This document shows, piece by piece, positions 1 to 11,690 of a DNA stretch of 64,000 nt. A model generated the notes under the pieces. That model did no database searches, was not told where the DNA came from, and saw nothing but the letters and a program-made list of their open reading frames with translations. Position 1 is the stretch's first letter. Every line of letters begins with the position of its first letter. The DNA is from Saccopteryx bilineata (Eukaryota; Chordata; Mammalia; Chiroptera; Emballonuridae): assembly GCF_036850765.1 (NCBI RefSeq), contig NC_089495.1, positions 197,478,847-197,542,846 of the forward strand, written 5' to 3'. The translations under genes were made by a program, and so were the position numbers.

Positions 1-200
1 ATCTTTCACCCTAAAGCAGCAGAATATACATTCTTTTCAAGTGCTCATGGTACATTCTCTAGGATAGACCACATGTTAGGGCACAAAATCAGTCTCAACA
101 AATTTAAGAAGATTGAAATCATATCAAGCATTTTCTCTGGTCACAATGGCATGAAACTAGAAATCAACCACAACAGAAAAATTAAAAAATAGTCAAACAC

Positions 201-1278
201 GAGAGACAAGATGGTGCTGGAGTAGGCGAACATACCAACATCTACCTCCCAGAACCAAAGTGGAATACAAACTAATTTTTAGAACTATGATATGGAAAAA
301 CCAACTTTGGACTAAACTAAGAGGACTCTTCAACCAAGGAACACTGAAGAAGCCACACCGAGACTGGTAGGAAAAGCAGAAACACGGAGAGGGTTGCCCA
401 GCTCCCCGGAGCAAACGGCAGCCGGGAGAGACTCGCGTGGCAGGAATCACAGAGCTCCAGGAAAAAGCTACCTGGTCTCATCTCTCCAGGCAGAGGAGAA
501 CAGAAGCTCCACATCCACGCATGCTGCAAATGGCTTCTCCAGTCTACCTGAATCATTACCAGCTAGAAGCAGCGGTCACTGGGACTTGGACATGAGCTGC
601 AAAGTATAGAATGGTGACAACAATTCCAGTGCCATACAGACTTTTCCTGGATGTGGACTTTTCCTGGACTCCTCCTCCCTGTGACAGATCCTAACAGACT
701 GAACTGTGGTTGGGTTGCATTTTTCAGAGATTTGACATGGTGATGGGGCCAACTTGGACTTGGTGAACATGTTAAGGACACTACTCTTTTATGCATTCTT
801 GTTGTATGGGCCAAGAGTTTGCTTAAAGGCTTTTAATCACTGTAAAAAAAAAATAGAAGGCTGGATAAAGAAGATGGGGCACATATACACCATGGTATAC
901 TAGTCAGCTAGAAGAAATGATGACATCAGATCACTTACAGCAGATTGGTGGAATCTTGATAACATTATGCGGAGTGAAATAAGCAAATCAGAAAAAACAA
1001 GAACTGCAGGATTCCATACATTGGTGGGACATAAAAGTGAGACTAAGAGACATGGACAGGAGTGTGGTGGTTACGGGGGATGGGGGGAGGGATGGAGGGA
1101 GGGGGACAGGGGGAGGGATACAAAGAAAACTGGATAGAGGGTGACAGAGGATGATCTCTCTTTGGGTGATGGGTATGCAACAGAACTAAATGACAAAATA
1201 ACCTGGAAATGTTTTCTTTGAATATATGTACCCTGATTTATTGATGTCACCCCATTTAAATAAAAATTTATTTATTAA
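201..1278 (+). mobile_element. Internally deleted L1 derivative (5'UTR-like head joined to ORF2 end + 3'UTR)
   Basis: A separate insertion into the older L1. It is flanked by a 17-bp target-site duplication, AAAAAATAGTCAAACAC, at 184-200 and 1279-1295, and the host L1 resumes right after the second copy. The head (201 to about 840) resembles an L1 5' untranslated region (AGACAAGATGGTGCTGGAGT). After an A-run at 844-853 comes the very end of ORF2 (GGCTGGATAAAGAAGATG, about 860) and a typical bat L1 3'UTR with a G-rich stretch (1060-1120) and an A-rich tail. ORF1 and nearly all of ORF2 are absent. Mobilised in trans or as a deleted or spliced transcript (inference). Confidence 0.8.
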
Positions 1279-2795
1279 AAAAAATAGTCAAACACTTGGA
1301 AACTAAATAGCATGTTATTAAATAACAAATGGGTTAACAATGAGATCTAAGAAGAATTTAAAAAATTCCTAGAAACGAATGATAATGAGCATACAACAAC
1401 TCAAAATTTATGGGACACAGCAAAAGCAGTACTGAGAGGAAAGTTCATAGTATTACAAGCATTCCTGAAGAAGCTAGAAAAAGCTCAAATAAACAACTTA
1501 ACCCTGCATCTAAAAGAACAGCAAGTGAAGCCCAGAGGTAGTAGAAGGAAGGAAATAATAAAGATCAGAGTGGAAATAAATGACATAGAGGCTAAAGAAA
1601 CAATACAGAGGGATCAATGAAACAAGAAGCTGGTTCTCTGAAAAGGTAAATAAGATCAATAAACTTTTAACCAGACTCATCAAGAAAAAAGATAGAGGAC
1701 TCAAATAAATAAAATTAGAAATGAGAGTGGAGAAATAATAACTGATACAACAGAAATACAAAGGATTGTAAGAAAATACTATGAAGAATTGTATGCCAAA
1801 AAATTAGACAACCTAGATGAAATGGACAAATTCTTTGAAACATACAGTCTTTTAAACATCAATCTGGAAGAATCAGAAAACCTAAACAGACTGATTACAA
1901 CAAATGAGATCGAAACAGTTCTCAAAACACTACCAACAAACAAAAGCCTAGAGTCCGATGGCTTCACAAGTAAATTCTACTAAATATTCAAAGAAGAACT
2001 GACTCCTATCCTTCTCAAGCTATTTCAAAAAATTCAAGAGGAAGGAAGACTTCCAAGCTCCTTTTATGAAGTGAGCATAATTCTGATTCCAAAATCAGGG
2101 AAAGACAACACAAAAAAAGAAAATTATAGGCCAATATTCCTGATGAATTTAGATGCTAAAATCCTCAACAAAATATAAGCCAACCGGATCCAGCAATATA
2201 TGAAGAAAATCATACACCATGATCAAGTGGGATTTATTCTTGGGAGGCAAGGCTGATACAATATTCGCAAATCAATCAATGTGATTCATCACATAAACAA
2301 AAGGAAGGAGAAAAACAACATGATAATTTCAATAGATGCAGAAAAAGCATTTGATAAAATCCAGCACCCATTCATGATCAAAACTCTCAGCAAAGTGGGA
2401 ATACAAGGAACATACCTGAACATGATAAAGGCCATCTATGACAAACCCATAGCCAACATCATACTCAATGGGCAAAAATTAAAAGCAATCCTTTAAGATC
2501 AGGAACAAGGCAGGGGTGCTCCCTTTCACCACTCTTATTCAACATAGTTCTGGAAGTCCTAGCCACAGCAATCAGGCAAGAAGAAATAAAAGGCATACAA
2601 ATTGAAAAAGAAGAAGTAAAACTATCATAATTTGCAGATGATATGATATTGTATATAGAAAACCCTAAAGTCTCAGTCAAAAAACTACTGGACCTGATAA
2701 ATGAATTCAGCAAGGTGGCAGGATATAAAATTAATACTCAGAAATCAGAGGCATTTTTATACACCAACAATGAACTGTCAGAAAGAGAAATTAAG

Positions 2796-2926
2796 CCTGA
2801 CCTGTGGTGGCGCAGTGGATAAAGCATCGACCTGGAAATGCTGAGGTTGCCGGTTCGAAACCCTGGGCTTGCCTGGTCAAGGCACATATGGGAGTTGATG
2901 CTTTCCAGCTCCTCCCCACCTTCTCT
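2796..2926 (+). mobile_element. tRNA-derived SINE (type with GGTGGCGCAGTGGATAAAGC head)
   Basis: Head CCTGACCTGTGGTGGCGCAG contains a pol III A box (TGGCGCAGTGG) and B box (GGTTCGAAACC). It sits directly after GAAAGAGAAATTAAG (2781-2795) in the host L1; the same site sequence returns after the next SINE at about 3303-3315. The A-tail is missing because the next SINE follows directly. Either the second element inserted into the tail of the first, or both landed as one unit. Confidence 0.8.
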
Positions 2927-3301
2927 GCCCTGGCCGGTTGGCTCAGCGGTAGAGCGTCGGCCTGGCGTGCGGGGGACCCGGGTTTGATTCCCGGCCAGGG
3001 CACATAGGAGAAGCGCCCATTTGCTTCTCCACCCCCACTCCCTCCTTCCTCTCTGTCTCTCTCTTTCCCTCCTGCAGCCAAGGCTCCATTGGAGCAAAGA
3101 TGGCCTGGGCGCTGGGGATGGCTCCTTGGCCTCTGCCCCAGGCGCTAGAGTGGCTCTGGTCGTGGCAGAGCATCGCTCCCTGGTGGGCAGAGCATCGCCC
3201 CTGGTGGGCGTGCCGGGTGGATCCCGGTCGGGCGCATGCGGGAGTCTGTCTGACTGTCTCTCCCCGTTTCCAGCTTCAGAAAAATACAAAAAAAAAAAAA
3301 A
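2927..3301 (+). mobile_element. Bat tRNA-derived SINE (long, CCCTGGCCGGTTGGCTCAG family)
   Basis: Near-complete element: tRNA-like head with A box TGGCTCAGCGG and slightly altered B box, then the GAGAAGCGCCCATTTGCTTC segment, a CT-rich middle, the body (CAAGGCTCCATTGGAGCAAA), and an A-rich tail after AAAAATAC. It shares its target-site duplication with the preceding SINE. The CTCF-like motifs seen in sister copies are imperfect here (about 3174-3186 has one change; 3195-3206 is one base short). Confidence 0.9.
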
Positions 3302-4889
3302 AAGAGAAATTAAGAAAACAATCTCCTTCACTACTGCAACCAAAAAAATTAAGTACCTAGGAGTAAATTTAACCAAGGAGATTAAAGACTGTACTCAGAA
3401 AATTATAAAACATTGATAAAAGAAATCAAGGAAGATTTTCTTTTCCACAAACAAGTGGAAGTATATACCGTGCTCAAGGTTCGGAAGAATAAACATCATT
3501 AAAATGTCTATATTACCCAAAGCAATTTATAAATTCAAAATGCAATACCAATTAAAATACCAATGACATACTTCAACAATATAGAACACATATTCCAAAA
3601 ATTTATATGGAACCAAAAAAGAACATGAATAGCCTCAGCAATCTTGAAAGGAAGAATAAAGTGGGAGGTATCACACTTCCTGATATCAAGTATACTACAA
3701 GGCCACTGTACTCAAAACAGCCTGGCACTGGCATAAGAACAGGCATATAGATCAATGGAACAGAACAGAGAACCCAGAAATAAACCCACACCTTTATGAA
3801 ACTGATATTTAACAAAGGAGGTAAGAGCATACAATGGAGTAAAGACAGTCTCTTTAACAAATGGTTTTGGGAAAATTAGACAGCTACCTGCAAAAAAATG
3901 AAACTAGACCACAAACTTACACCGTTCACAAAAATAAACTCAAAATAGATAAAAGACTTAAATGCAAGCCGTGAAACCATAAGCATCTTAGAAGAAAACA
4001 GGCAGTAAGCTCTTCGACATCTCTCGCAGCAATATATTTGCTGATTTATCTCCACCGGCAAGGGAAATAAAAGACAGGATAAACAAATGGGACTCTATCA
4101 AACTAAAAAGCTTTTGCACAACTAAAGACAATAAGAACAGAATAAAAAGACAAACTACACAATGGGAGAACATATTCGACAATACGTCTGATGAGGGGTT
4201 AATAACCAAAATTTATAAAGAACTTGTAAATCTCAACACCAGGAAGACAAATAATCCAATCAAAAAATTGGCAAAAGAAATGAATAGACACTTCTCCAAA
4301 GAGGACATACAGATAGAAGGTCAATAGGCATATGAAAAAATGTTCAACATCACTAATCATTAGAGAAATGCAAATTAATACCACAATGAGATATCACCTC
4401 ACACCAATCAGAATGGCGCTCATCAACAAAACAACACAGATTAAGTGCTGGCGAGAGTGTGGAGAAAAGGGAACCCTCCTGCACTACTGGTGGGAATGCT
4501 AACTGGTGCAGCCACTGTGGAAAACAGTATGGAGATTCCTCAAAAAATTAAAAATCAAACTGCCTTTTGACCCAGCTATCCCACTTTTAGAACTATACCC
4601 CAAGAACACCATAGCACTGTTCCAAAGGGAGAAATACACCCCCATGTTTCTGACAGCATTGTTCACAATAGCAAAGGTCTGGAAACAGCCCAAGTGTCCA
4701 TCAGTGGATGAGTGGAATAAAAAGCAGTGGTACATATATATAATGGAATACTATGGGGCCATGAAAAAGAAGGAAATCTTACCTTTTACGACAACATGGA
4801 TGGACATGGAAACTATTATGTTAAGTGACATAAGCCAGCCAGAGGAAGAAAAATATCATATGACCTCACTCATTTTAGGAATCCAATGA

Positions 4890-5143
4890 ACAATGTGAAC
4901 TGAGGAACGGAACTGAGACAGAGGAGGGATCGAAGGGATCAGAGGAAAAGAGGACAGAGGGAAGGGGGAGGATAGGATGGGAGAAACCTGAAGGGAAGGA
5001 GAGAGGGCGCTATGGGGAGAGGGGGCAAGGGAGATGTTGAGGGGAATGAGGGGGAGGGGGATGCATTCAGGGCAACACTAGAATCTATGTAAACACAATA
5101 AATTAAAATCAATAAAAAAAATTTCAATCCAAATAAAAAAAGG
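4890..5143 (+). mobile_element. L1 3'UTR and tail of the copy starting at 1
   Basis: Follows the ORF2 stop. A purine-rich 3'UTR (about 4915-5070, runs of GGGGAGAGGGGG type) is followed by AATAAA-like signals (5097-5122) and an A-rich end. No clear target-site duplication can be paired because the 5' end is outside the window. Confidence 0.85.
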
Positions 5144-5789
5144 ATCGTACACCATTCTGTAAGAGCAGAAGCACCCGCTAAAGAGACAGAGGTGGAAGGA
5201 GGTTCATGACATATTACACAAAGTAAATAAATAAATAAATAAATAAAGCCAAATGCAGAATAGTTTGTGTATGTAAAGTGTGCTCCTTAAATATATATAT
5301 ATTTGAAGATTTAATAGAAATCACTGGCTTTTTTTCCCCTCCATCCTTGTTATGTAATTAATATGTAAGGCGTGCTTCTTTATTGGAGATCATATAGTCT
5401 TTGCAGTTTGAGCCACTTTCAACCTCCCAAAATAAAATTCACATCCCACCCAACCTGATATCTTAGTCTCTGATCAGGCCCTTCTGCCAGGATCTGTCTG
5501 GTGTCTGGCGTCTGGCTGACATGCGTGGGCTGCCACAAAGGCCCCTGGGTCAGGGGGAAAGGTGAGAAGGCTTTTCTCAGCAGGGAGCTATCTGGTTCTC
5601 ATCTGCCCGGTGAACAAAGGGAGCCAATCACTTGTGACGTTGACCGCCAGACACAATTGCAGGGCTACACTCTCAAGCTTTCTCCCACCCATGGACCTTC
5701 GCTAGATGAGTATGTGGGAGCCAACAGACCTGGGACAAAACTGACTGGTGGTAATTATTGCTTTTTAAGAGTAGAAAGCCCTTCTTAAC
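5144..5789. other. Single-copy-looking sequence, no gene seen
   Basis: Contains a short (AAAT)n run (about 5225-5250) and a short AT run (5289-5303). No splice-flanked open frame, RNA gene or recognised repeat. Confidence 0.5.
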
Positions 5790-6170
5790 CTGATATTCAA
5801 GGCCCCTGGCAATCTGGTCCTGTATTAGTAAGATATGCTAAAATAACATTAAAAACTCAGATCTCAGTGGCTTAATATAACAAAGACTTGTCACCCATAA
5901 AAAGTCTGGTGCTAATTAGGGGGCCTTCTTCCATGCAGTGACTCAGAGATCCAGGCTGTTACATTCTGTGGCTCCGCCATTTTGCATTGTGGCTTCCAAT
6001 ATCACTGTGATGGGTAGGGAGAACTGGGGGACGCATATGTGTTCCTAACTGCCTCAGCCCAGAAGCCACTCCCACTAGTCCATTGGTCAGCACTGTCATA
6101 TTGCCCCAAGCTAATCCTAAGGGCAGCTGGAAAATAGAATCCTCATGTCCCAGGAAGAAGACACTGCGTA
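5790..6170. mobile_element. Old interspersed repeat, family not named
   Basis: Text such as CTCAGTGGCTTAATATAACA and a later CCAGGAAGAA end matches a common diverged mammalian repeat whose name I cannot assign. A second, even more diverged copy may lie at about 48300-48760. Confidence 0.4.
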
Positions 6171-6747
6171 GTTATCACCTTGTCCCCACTCCAGGTCCCC
6201 AACATACCGCTCCAACTTTATTACACACACCTTCCTCTATGCTTTTGCTAGTGCTCATCATTCACTCATCCATGCATTCAAACAACATTCATTGTGCATC
6301 GATAATATCCAAGCACTAAGTCCCGAGTTAAGAGTGATGAGCAAGAAAGACACAGTCTCAACCCTCATGAAGCTTACAGTCCAGGGACCCATTACCATCA
6401 TCTCTGCCTCCTAAACCCTACAGGGCTATGCTCAGCTCCCATCCTACCTTCTCCTCATCTCTAGCATGTTGGGCGGAATAACCAAGCTGGTGCGTGGAAA
6501 GGTCACGACCCAGCTTGGCACAAGACAAAATACTCAACAAATATGAATTGTCAGTAATAGCAGCCACTCGTGTCAGTGGGGACCCTCAGAGGTTACTCTG
6601 TTCATTCATTCCAGGGTCTATTATCCCTTTTCTACCACACCCACCCCCTTGGGCTGAACCTCCCACCCCATATCCCTTCTTCCTGGTAGGAGAGGACACT
6701 GTAAGCTCAGCACAAGGTAGCTAACAGACAGAACAAGGGCTGAGGCT
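6171..6747. other. Mostly single-copy sequence with a short L2/MIR-like scrap
   Basis: About 6310-6390 resembles the 3' part of old mammalian LINE/SINE elements (CTCATGAAGCTTACAGTCC). Nothing else recognised. Confidence 0.4.
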
Positions 6748-7155
6748 TCTTTTTTTTTTTTTTTTTTTTTATTTGTATTTTTCTGAAGCTGGAAACGGGG
6801 AGAGACAGTCAGACAGACTCCCGCATGCGCCCGACCAGGATCCACCCGGCATGCCCACCAGGGGCGGCGAAGCTCTGCCTACCAGGGGGTGATGCTCTGT
6901 CCCTCCGGGGCGTTGCTCTGCCACGACCAGAGCCACTCTAGCGCCTGGGGCAGAGGCCAAGGAGCCATCCCCAGCGCCCGGGCCATCTTTGCTCCAATGG
7001 AGCCTTGGCTGCAGGAGGGGAAGAGAGAGACAGAGAGGAAGGAGGGGGGGTGGAGAAGCAAATGGGCGCTTCTCCTGTGTGCCCTGGCCGGGAATCGAAC
7101 CCGGGTCCCCTACACACCAGGCCAACACTCTACCGCTGAGCCAACCGGCCAGGGC
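6748..7155 (-). mobile_element. Bat tRNA-derived SINE (long family), antisense
   Basis: Starts with the poly-T of its tail (6748-6770), then the reverse complement of the SINE body, ending at the tRNA-like head GCCAACCGGCCAGGGC. Target-site duplication: AAGGGCTGAGGCTTCTT on the left (about 6734-6750) and AAGGGCTGAGGGCTTCTT on the right (from 7156). The CCACCAGGGG-type motif is present (about 6855-6870) but one G short of the CTCF core. Confidence 0.93.
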
Positions 7156-8685
7156 AAGGGCTGAGGGCTTCTTGACGGGGGTTCAGGGAGCTTCTACCAA
7201 ACACACTGACACAACCCATCAAGAATGAAGACTAAGGACTATGGAACCTGCAGGCTCACTTCTGCAGGAGACCTCTGCTCAGATGTCTCTCTGGGGAGTG
7301 AGCACCCTGTATAAAAACACCATCCCTGTCATCCTCCACTCCTTTACCCGACTTTATTATTCCTTAAGCCATTTGTCATGCTGACAAGCAATAAGCCCAT
7401 TCAAGATTTCAGAGCCTCTCAGCCTGGTGAGTGGGCCATAGCCATTGCACCAAGAGCCCCGATTGGCTCCGAATCTGAGTAGCGGACTCCTGGAAGACAG
7501 AGAACGGGCGGCGTTACCCTTTGCACATTTCCTGGTGCCTCGCTCAGAGTCTGGGAGCATACGTACTCCCTAGAAATATGCCGCGTGACTGAAGGATTTT
7601 ACAAAACAGGATGAGGGGGAGATCATTAAGAAGTATGCCTCCGCACCTCAACTTTTTAAAATCATATTAAACTCCAGGATTTCTGTAGGCGCTTGTTTAT
7701 AAATAAAATTAGATTCATCCAAAATTGAGTTATTCTTCTTCATGCTCGGTTAGTAATTACTGAGAATTTAAAAGCGCTTATTTGGATAATATCCAGGTCA
7801 TTTGGAAGCCGGCATCTTCCAAAAGTTGAACTCATTACAGATAAATACCCATGCTGGTCTCCAGGCACAAAAAGTAGCAATATGCTTCATTTCCGAGAAC
7901 ATCTGATAAAAACGACAACTCCTACCACCCCACCCCCTAAACAGAGCCTTTCTCTAAACAAGATATTCAATACAGAGCATGGATTGCATTTGTGTCCCAA
8001 CATGAGTTTCTGTTAACCTACCTCATGCTGCTTTTTAAAAATCAGATAGATTGGTTAAATCCTTTTAAGAAAATTAGGCAAGTGCAGATGCCATTAATTC
8101 TAGAAGATCCATCACATACACGACAGAAGCACGGTGATTATTTTTAAGGCCATTCTTCTCCCCCCCCCCCCCGCCCCCGTGCTTGTCATTTCTGGGGATT
8201 AGCTCAAAAAAGCCAGAACGTGGAGCCTCCTTTAGAAGCTACCCTTAAAATCAAAGATAATGTAACTCATCACAAAATTTGCTGGTCATTCTTTTTATCT
8301 ACCATTCAATCCTCTCATCAGTTAGAGACATAGGATGACCGTGTCATTTTCTGCCCAGAAAAGACACTTAAAAGAGTGAAAAGGGCTCAATTAACATGAA
8401 TAAAGATGCCTGCACGATACCCTGGGCCTGTGGTCATCCGAGTTTTCTATGTGATCAGCTTCCCTTTACGAGAGAGCCCTGAGACGGAGCCAGACTCTGC
8501 CGGGGAAGCCTGCTCGGGTTCCTGGAGTCAACCTTGGAAAGAAAAGCCGAGGACTAGATCGGGGATCAGTCAACTTTTTCTTAAAGGGCCAGGCAGTAAA
8601 TATTGAAGCTTTACAGAACCAAGAGGCCCAAACTGAGGATATAATGTCGGTTGCCATGTCACCATTTAAAATGTAAGCACTTCAG
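7156..8685. other. Single-copy sequence, no gene seen; possible conserved non-coding element
   Basis: No repeats recognised apart from a C-run (8160-8178). The stretch about 7640-8130 is AT-rich, low in repeats and carries a perfect homeobox-type palindrome AGTAATTACT (near 7751-7760). It reads like unique regulatory DNA, but conservation cannot be judged from one sequence. Confidence 0.4.
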
Positions 8686-9101
8686 GCCCTGGCCGGTTGG
8701 CTCAGCGGTAGAGCATCGGCCTGGCGTGCGGGGGACCCAGGTACGATTCCCGGCCAGGGCACATAGGAGAAGCGCCCATTTGCTTCTCCACCCGCCCCTC
8801 CTCCTTCCTCTCTGTCTCTCTCTTCCCCTCCCGCAGCCAAGGCTCCATTGGAGCAAAGATGGCCCGGGCACTGGGGATGGCTCCTTGGCCTCTGCCCCAG
8901 GCGCTACAGTGGCTCTGGTCACGGCAGAGCGACGCCCCGGAGGGGCAGAGCATCGCCCCCTGGTGGGCAGAGCGTAGCCCCCCTGGTGGGCGTGCCGGGT
9001 AGATCCTGGTCGGGCGCATGCGGGAGTCTGTCTGACTGTCTCTCCCCGTTTCCAGCTTCAGAAAAATACAAAAAAATAAAAAAATAAAAAATAAATAAAA
9101 T
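8686..9101 (+). mobile_element. Bat tRNA-derived SINE (long family)
   Basis: Complete copy from GCCCTGGCCGGTTGGCTCAG to a composite A/T-rich tail (AAAAATAC then AAATA runs). Target-site duplication AAAATGTAAGCACTT at about 8668-8682 and 9102-9116. The GCAGAGC...CCCCTGGTGGGC module is present twice in tandem (8946-8992). Confidence 0.95.
8954..8966 (-). promoter_or_regulatory. CTCF-core-like motif inside SINE
   Basis: The minus strand reads CCACCAGGGGGCG, matching all 13 positions of the published CTCF core consensus CCASYAGRKGGCR. Binding is not shown by sequence alone. Confidence 0.4.
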
Positions 9102-9210
9102 AAAATGTAAGCACTTTGTTGTAGAATTGGGTACATGAAACCTGTTAACCAGTATCATCCCAGTAAAATCTATGTTAAAAAAATAAATAAATAAAAGACA
9201 ACCATTTAAA

Positions 9211-9212
<2 letters not shown>

Positions 9213-9254
<42 letters not shown>
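9213..9254 (+). repeat. (GT)n microsatellite
   Basis: About 21 uninterrupted GT units, preceded by an (AAAT)n run just after the SINE. Likely polymorphic. Confidence 0.97.
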
Positions 9255-9258
<4 letters not shown>

Positions 9259-9922
9259 ATGCTTAGCAGTTGCTTGGATTTGGCCTGCGAAGAGAAGCTT
9301 GGCAACTTCTGAGCAGGAGGACTGTAGGCATTAAATACTGAGCTAAGAAGTTTGGATTTAATTCCGCGGCCAGTAGTTTCCAGAGCTCTTTTTTATTTCA
9401 GGAATAGAAGCGTGTCCTCAGAGGAAAGCATCTACGGAAGCCCAATGTATATGCAAACAGATGAGAGCAGCTCTGCTGTGGTTGGAACGGGAACGAGAAA
9501 CAGCGAGATGACTCCCGCGCCCTCCGCAGCAAGCCCGAAGCCCGGGGCGGTCCTGCTGATGGGATTTTAAAACCACCGCCACGGCCAGTGGGGTGCTATT
9601 TGAGACTTCTGAGGAGAGGGGTAAATGACCTTAGCCGTGTTTTACAGCAGTCCCTCTGGGCACAGTCTGATTGGAAGGCAGAAGGCCCAGGACAGAGACC
9701 CAGTAAGGAGGGTCCGGCCGGGGAAAGCACGATGGAGAGAAGTTTCAGAGGCAGAGATCAGGGACACACATGTAGGTCTGGAGGTAGGTAGACTAAAGCA
9801 CCCAGGCAGGGGCAGTAGCTTCATGGGCGTGCAATGCATGAGGTCTTATCAGGCCCCTGTGCACAGAAGGGGCCCACGCTTGCTTTAAGGATCTGATATC
9901 ACCATCTTGAAAGTCTGAATAT
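9255..9922. other. Single-copy sequence, no gene seen
   Basis: Slightly GC-rich around 9480-9570. Short open frames have no recognisable domain or exon boundaries. Confidence 0.4.
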
Positions 9923-10282
9923 GCCCTGGCTGGTTGGCTCAGTGGTGGAGCATTGGCCTGGAGTGTGGAAGTCCCAGGTTTGATTCCTGGTCAGGGCACA
10001 CAGGAGAAGCAACCATCTACTTCTTCACCCCTCTCCCTCCTCTCTCTCTCTCTTCCTCCCACAGCCATGGCTCCAATAGTTAGAGCAAGTTGGCCTTGGC
10101 ACTAAGGATGGCTCCACGGCTTCACCTCCGGTGCTAAAATAGCTCAGTTGCCAAGCAACAGAGCAGCATTCCAAGATGGGCAGAGCATCAGCCACAGACG
10201 AGGGTTGCTGGGTGGATCCTGGTTGGGGCACAAGTGGGAGTCTGTCCCTGCCTCCTTGTCTCTCACTTAAAAAAAAAAAAGA
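9923..10282 (+). mobile_element. Bat tRNA-derived SINE, older diverged copy
   Basis: Starts GCCCTGGCTGGTTGGCTCAG and ends in an A-run (10269-10280). The body has CTCCAATAGTTAGAGCA in place of the CTCCATTGGAGCAAA of the main family, so it belongs to an older sublineage. Imperfect target-site duplication GAAAGTCTGAATATG / GAAATTCTGAATATG (about 9909-9923 and 10284-10298). Confidence 0.9.
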
Positions 10283-11330
10283 AGAAATTCTGAATATGTT
10301 TTTAACCAGGGCCCTGTGTTTCCATCTGCACTGGGCCCCACAGATTGGGTAGCAGGCACTGCGTCCTGGGATGACTCATGGGAGCCTGAGTGCACTTGTC
10401 TGCACCTGCCCCCACTGCCCTGCCAGGGGTGCGCTACATAACCCCTGGTGTCACATGCTTCACCAGCACTGGGGTGTGCCCACCTGGCCTCCCTGCACAT
10501 CCTGGAAACACCCATCTCAGGCAACTAGCCCCAGCTCCAAACCTCTCAGGTACCACCTCCAGGCAGATACCCCCACCTGGTGCCCTGCGGGAACACCGCT
10601 GGCCTACAAGGCTGTCCACCAGCGACACGGAATCCCGAGGCCCCCTTGGGATGGGCTCCACCAGGAGCGAACGCTCAGACAAGGGCCCAGGTCCGAATAA
10701 TTGGGGCTGTGTCTGCAGGAAACCTCAGGAGGCAGTGAGGAAAAGACACTGGTGAGGAGACAGGTGAGGAGACAGGTGAGGAGGGAACAAGTTCAAAGGA
10801 AGGGTGACGAGGTCGGCCCTATATGGCCGAGGGAGTGTGGAGCCTTGTGACTGCTCAGGTCACACACGCGGCGCCCGAGGGAAGCCGTGTGACTTAATGA
10901 GATAAGTGAGAGCTTGTCTCTCCTCCCCTTGGTGGCTCACCCGCTGGAGACCAAGGCTTTTGTCATTTTCCCCTGAGCAGAAGAACCCAGCCGCCCCAGC
11001 CCACAGGGGCGAGGGGTGGGGGTCAATCATGGGGATTTGCAAGCTCCAGCCCCAAACAAGAATGAGAAGTTGGGAAGCAGCAGGCCGACAGGAAATAGCA
11101 ATTTCACCATCTAATAACCCAGCATGGTTGTGATTTTCAGGTTCCAATTTTTGTATCGTCACAGTCAATTACAGGTCACAAATGATTTCCAAAGTGGGCT
11201 GCCCAGGGAGGCAGTTGTGCAAATCCATTTTCCACAGCCTTCCGACTCCTGGCTGCTCGGAGCACATGGAGCCAGAGGGAGGGGAGAGGACCCGGGAGGG
11301 GGTGGGGTGACATGGAACCAGCCTGGGGCT
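10283..11330. other. GC-rich single-copy sequence, no gene seen
   Basis: Open frames on both strands reflect GC-rich composition. No domain, signal peptide or splice-consistent exon seen. A short AGGTGAGGAGACAGGTGAGG direct repeat lies at 10751-10779. Confidence 0.4.
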
Positions 11331-11334
11331 CCGG

Positions 11335-11530
11335 GTGGCGCCTCCGCCCCAGCTTTGTGACCCTGGCCCAGTCACCTCTCCTCTCCGAGCCTTTTCCTTA
11401 CAGAGTTGACTAGACCTGACTTACCTACCTCCGGGGATGCTACGAGACTCGCCATCCAAAGGGACAGCAGGAAACACCGCACACCAAACTCAGCCGTGCA
11501 CCTGTCCCGAGCAAGCTCCTGTGCATGCCT
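11335..11530 (-). mobile_element. MIR-like SINE fragment
   Basis: Antisense MIR signature: TTTGTGACCCTGGCCCAGTC then CTCTCCTCTCCGAGCC, as in the reverse complement of the MIR core. Confidence 0.6.
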
Positions 11531-11534
11531 TCTA

Positions 11535-11690
11535 ACGGCTTCCTGAGATACAGTTCAGACATCATAAAGTGCGCTGGTTCCAAGGGTAGGATTTAATTAT
11601 TTTTAGTGAATGTAGGGGGTTGTGCAACCATCACCAGCATCAAAGATATCTCCAGAACAATCCTTTGAGGTTAGCATTCCACACATAACA
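11535..11690 (-). mobile_element. Old L1 3' end fragment
   Basis: TGAGATACAGTTCAGACATC and GGTTGTGCAACCATCACCAG match the antisense 3'UTR of ancient mammalian L1 subfamilies. Confidence 0.65.

Larger units (their letters stand above)
1..4889 (+). pseudogene. L1 ORF2 remnant (endonuclease + reverse transcriptase), decayed and interrupted
   Basis: Decayed L1 ORF2, entering from the left edge. Bases 1-189 read in frame 1 as the end of the apurinic-type endonuclease domain (TFFSSAHGTFSRIDHMLGHK). The usual Ser-Asp-His near its end reads Ser-Gly-His (136-144), so a catalytic Asp is lost. The reverse transcriptase part follows: SDGFTSKFY (1957-1980) ends at a TAA at 1981-1983; the palm motif with [11 protein letters not shown] lies at about 2320-2360; FADD (2631-2642) is preceded immediately by an in-frame TAA (2628-2630). 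The C-terminal part, including FTTTWMDMETIML, is open from about 4506 to the stop at 4887-4889. A deleted L1 (201-1278) and two SINEs (2796-3301) interrupt it. In a working L1, ORF2p nicks DNA and reverse-transcribes its own RNA; this copy cannot. Confidence 0.93.

Noticed and set aside
2940..2998. Functional tRNA genes (A and B boxes found in several places)
   Set aside because: Each is the head of a SINE with SINE body and A-tail; the cloverleaf is not maintained.
2738..3416. Open frames of 131 and 212 codons across 2.7-3.4 kb
   Set aside because: They run through two SINEs; the same peptide text recurs at each SINE copy in the window.
9480..9570. CpG-island promoter
   Set aside because: The GC-rich part is under 100 bp with few CpGs and no exon follows.
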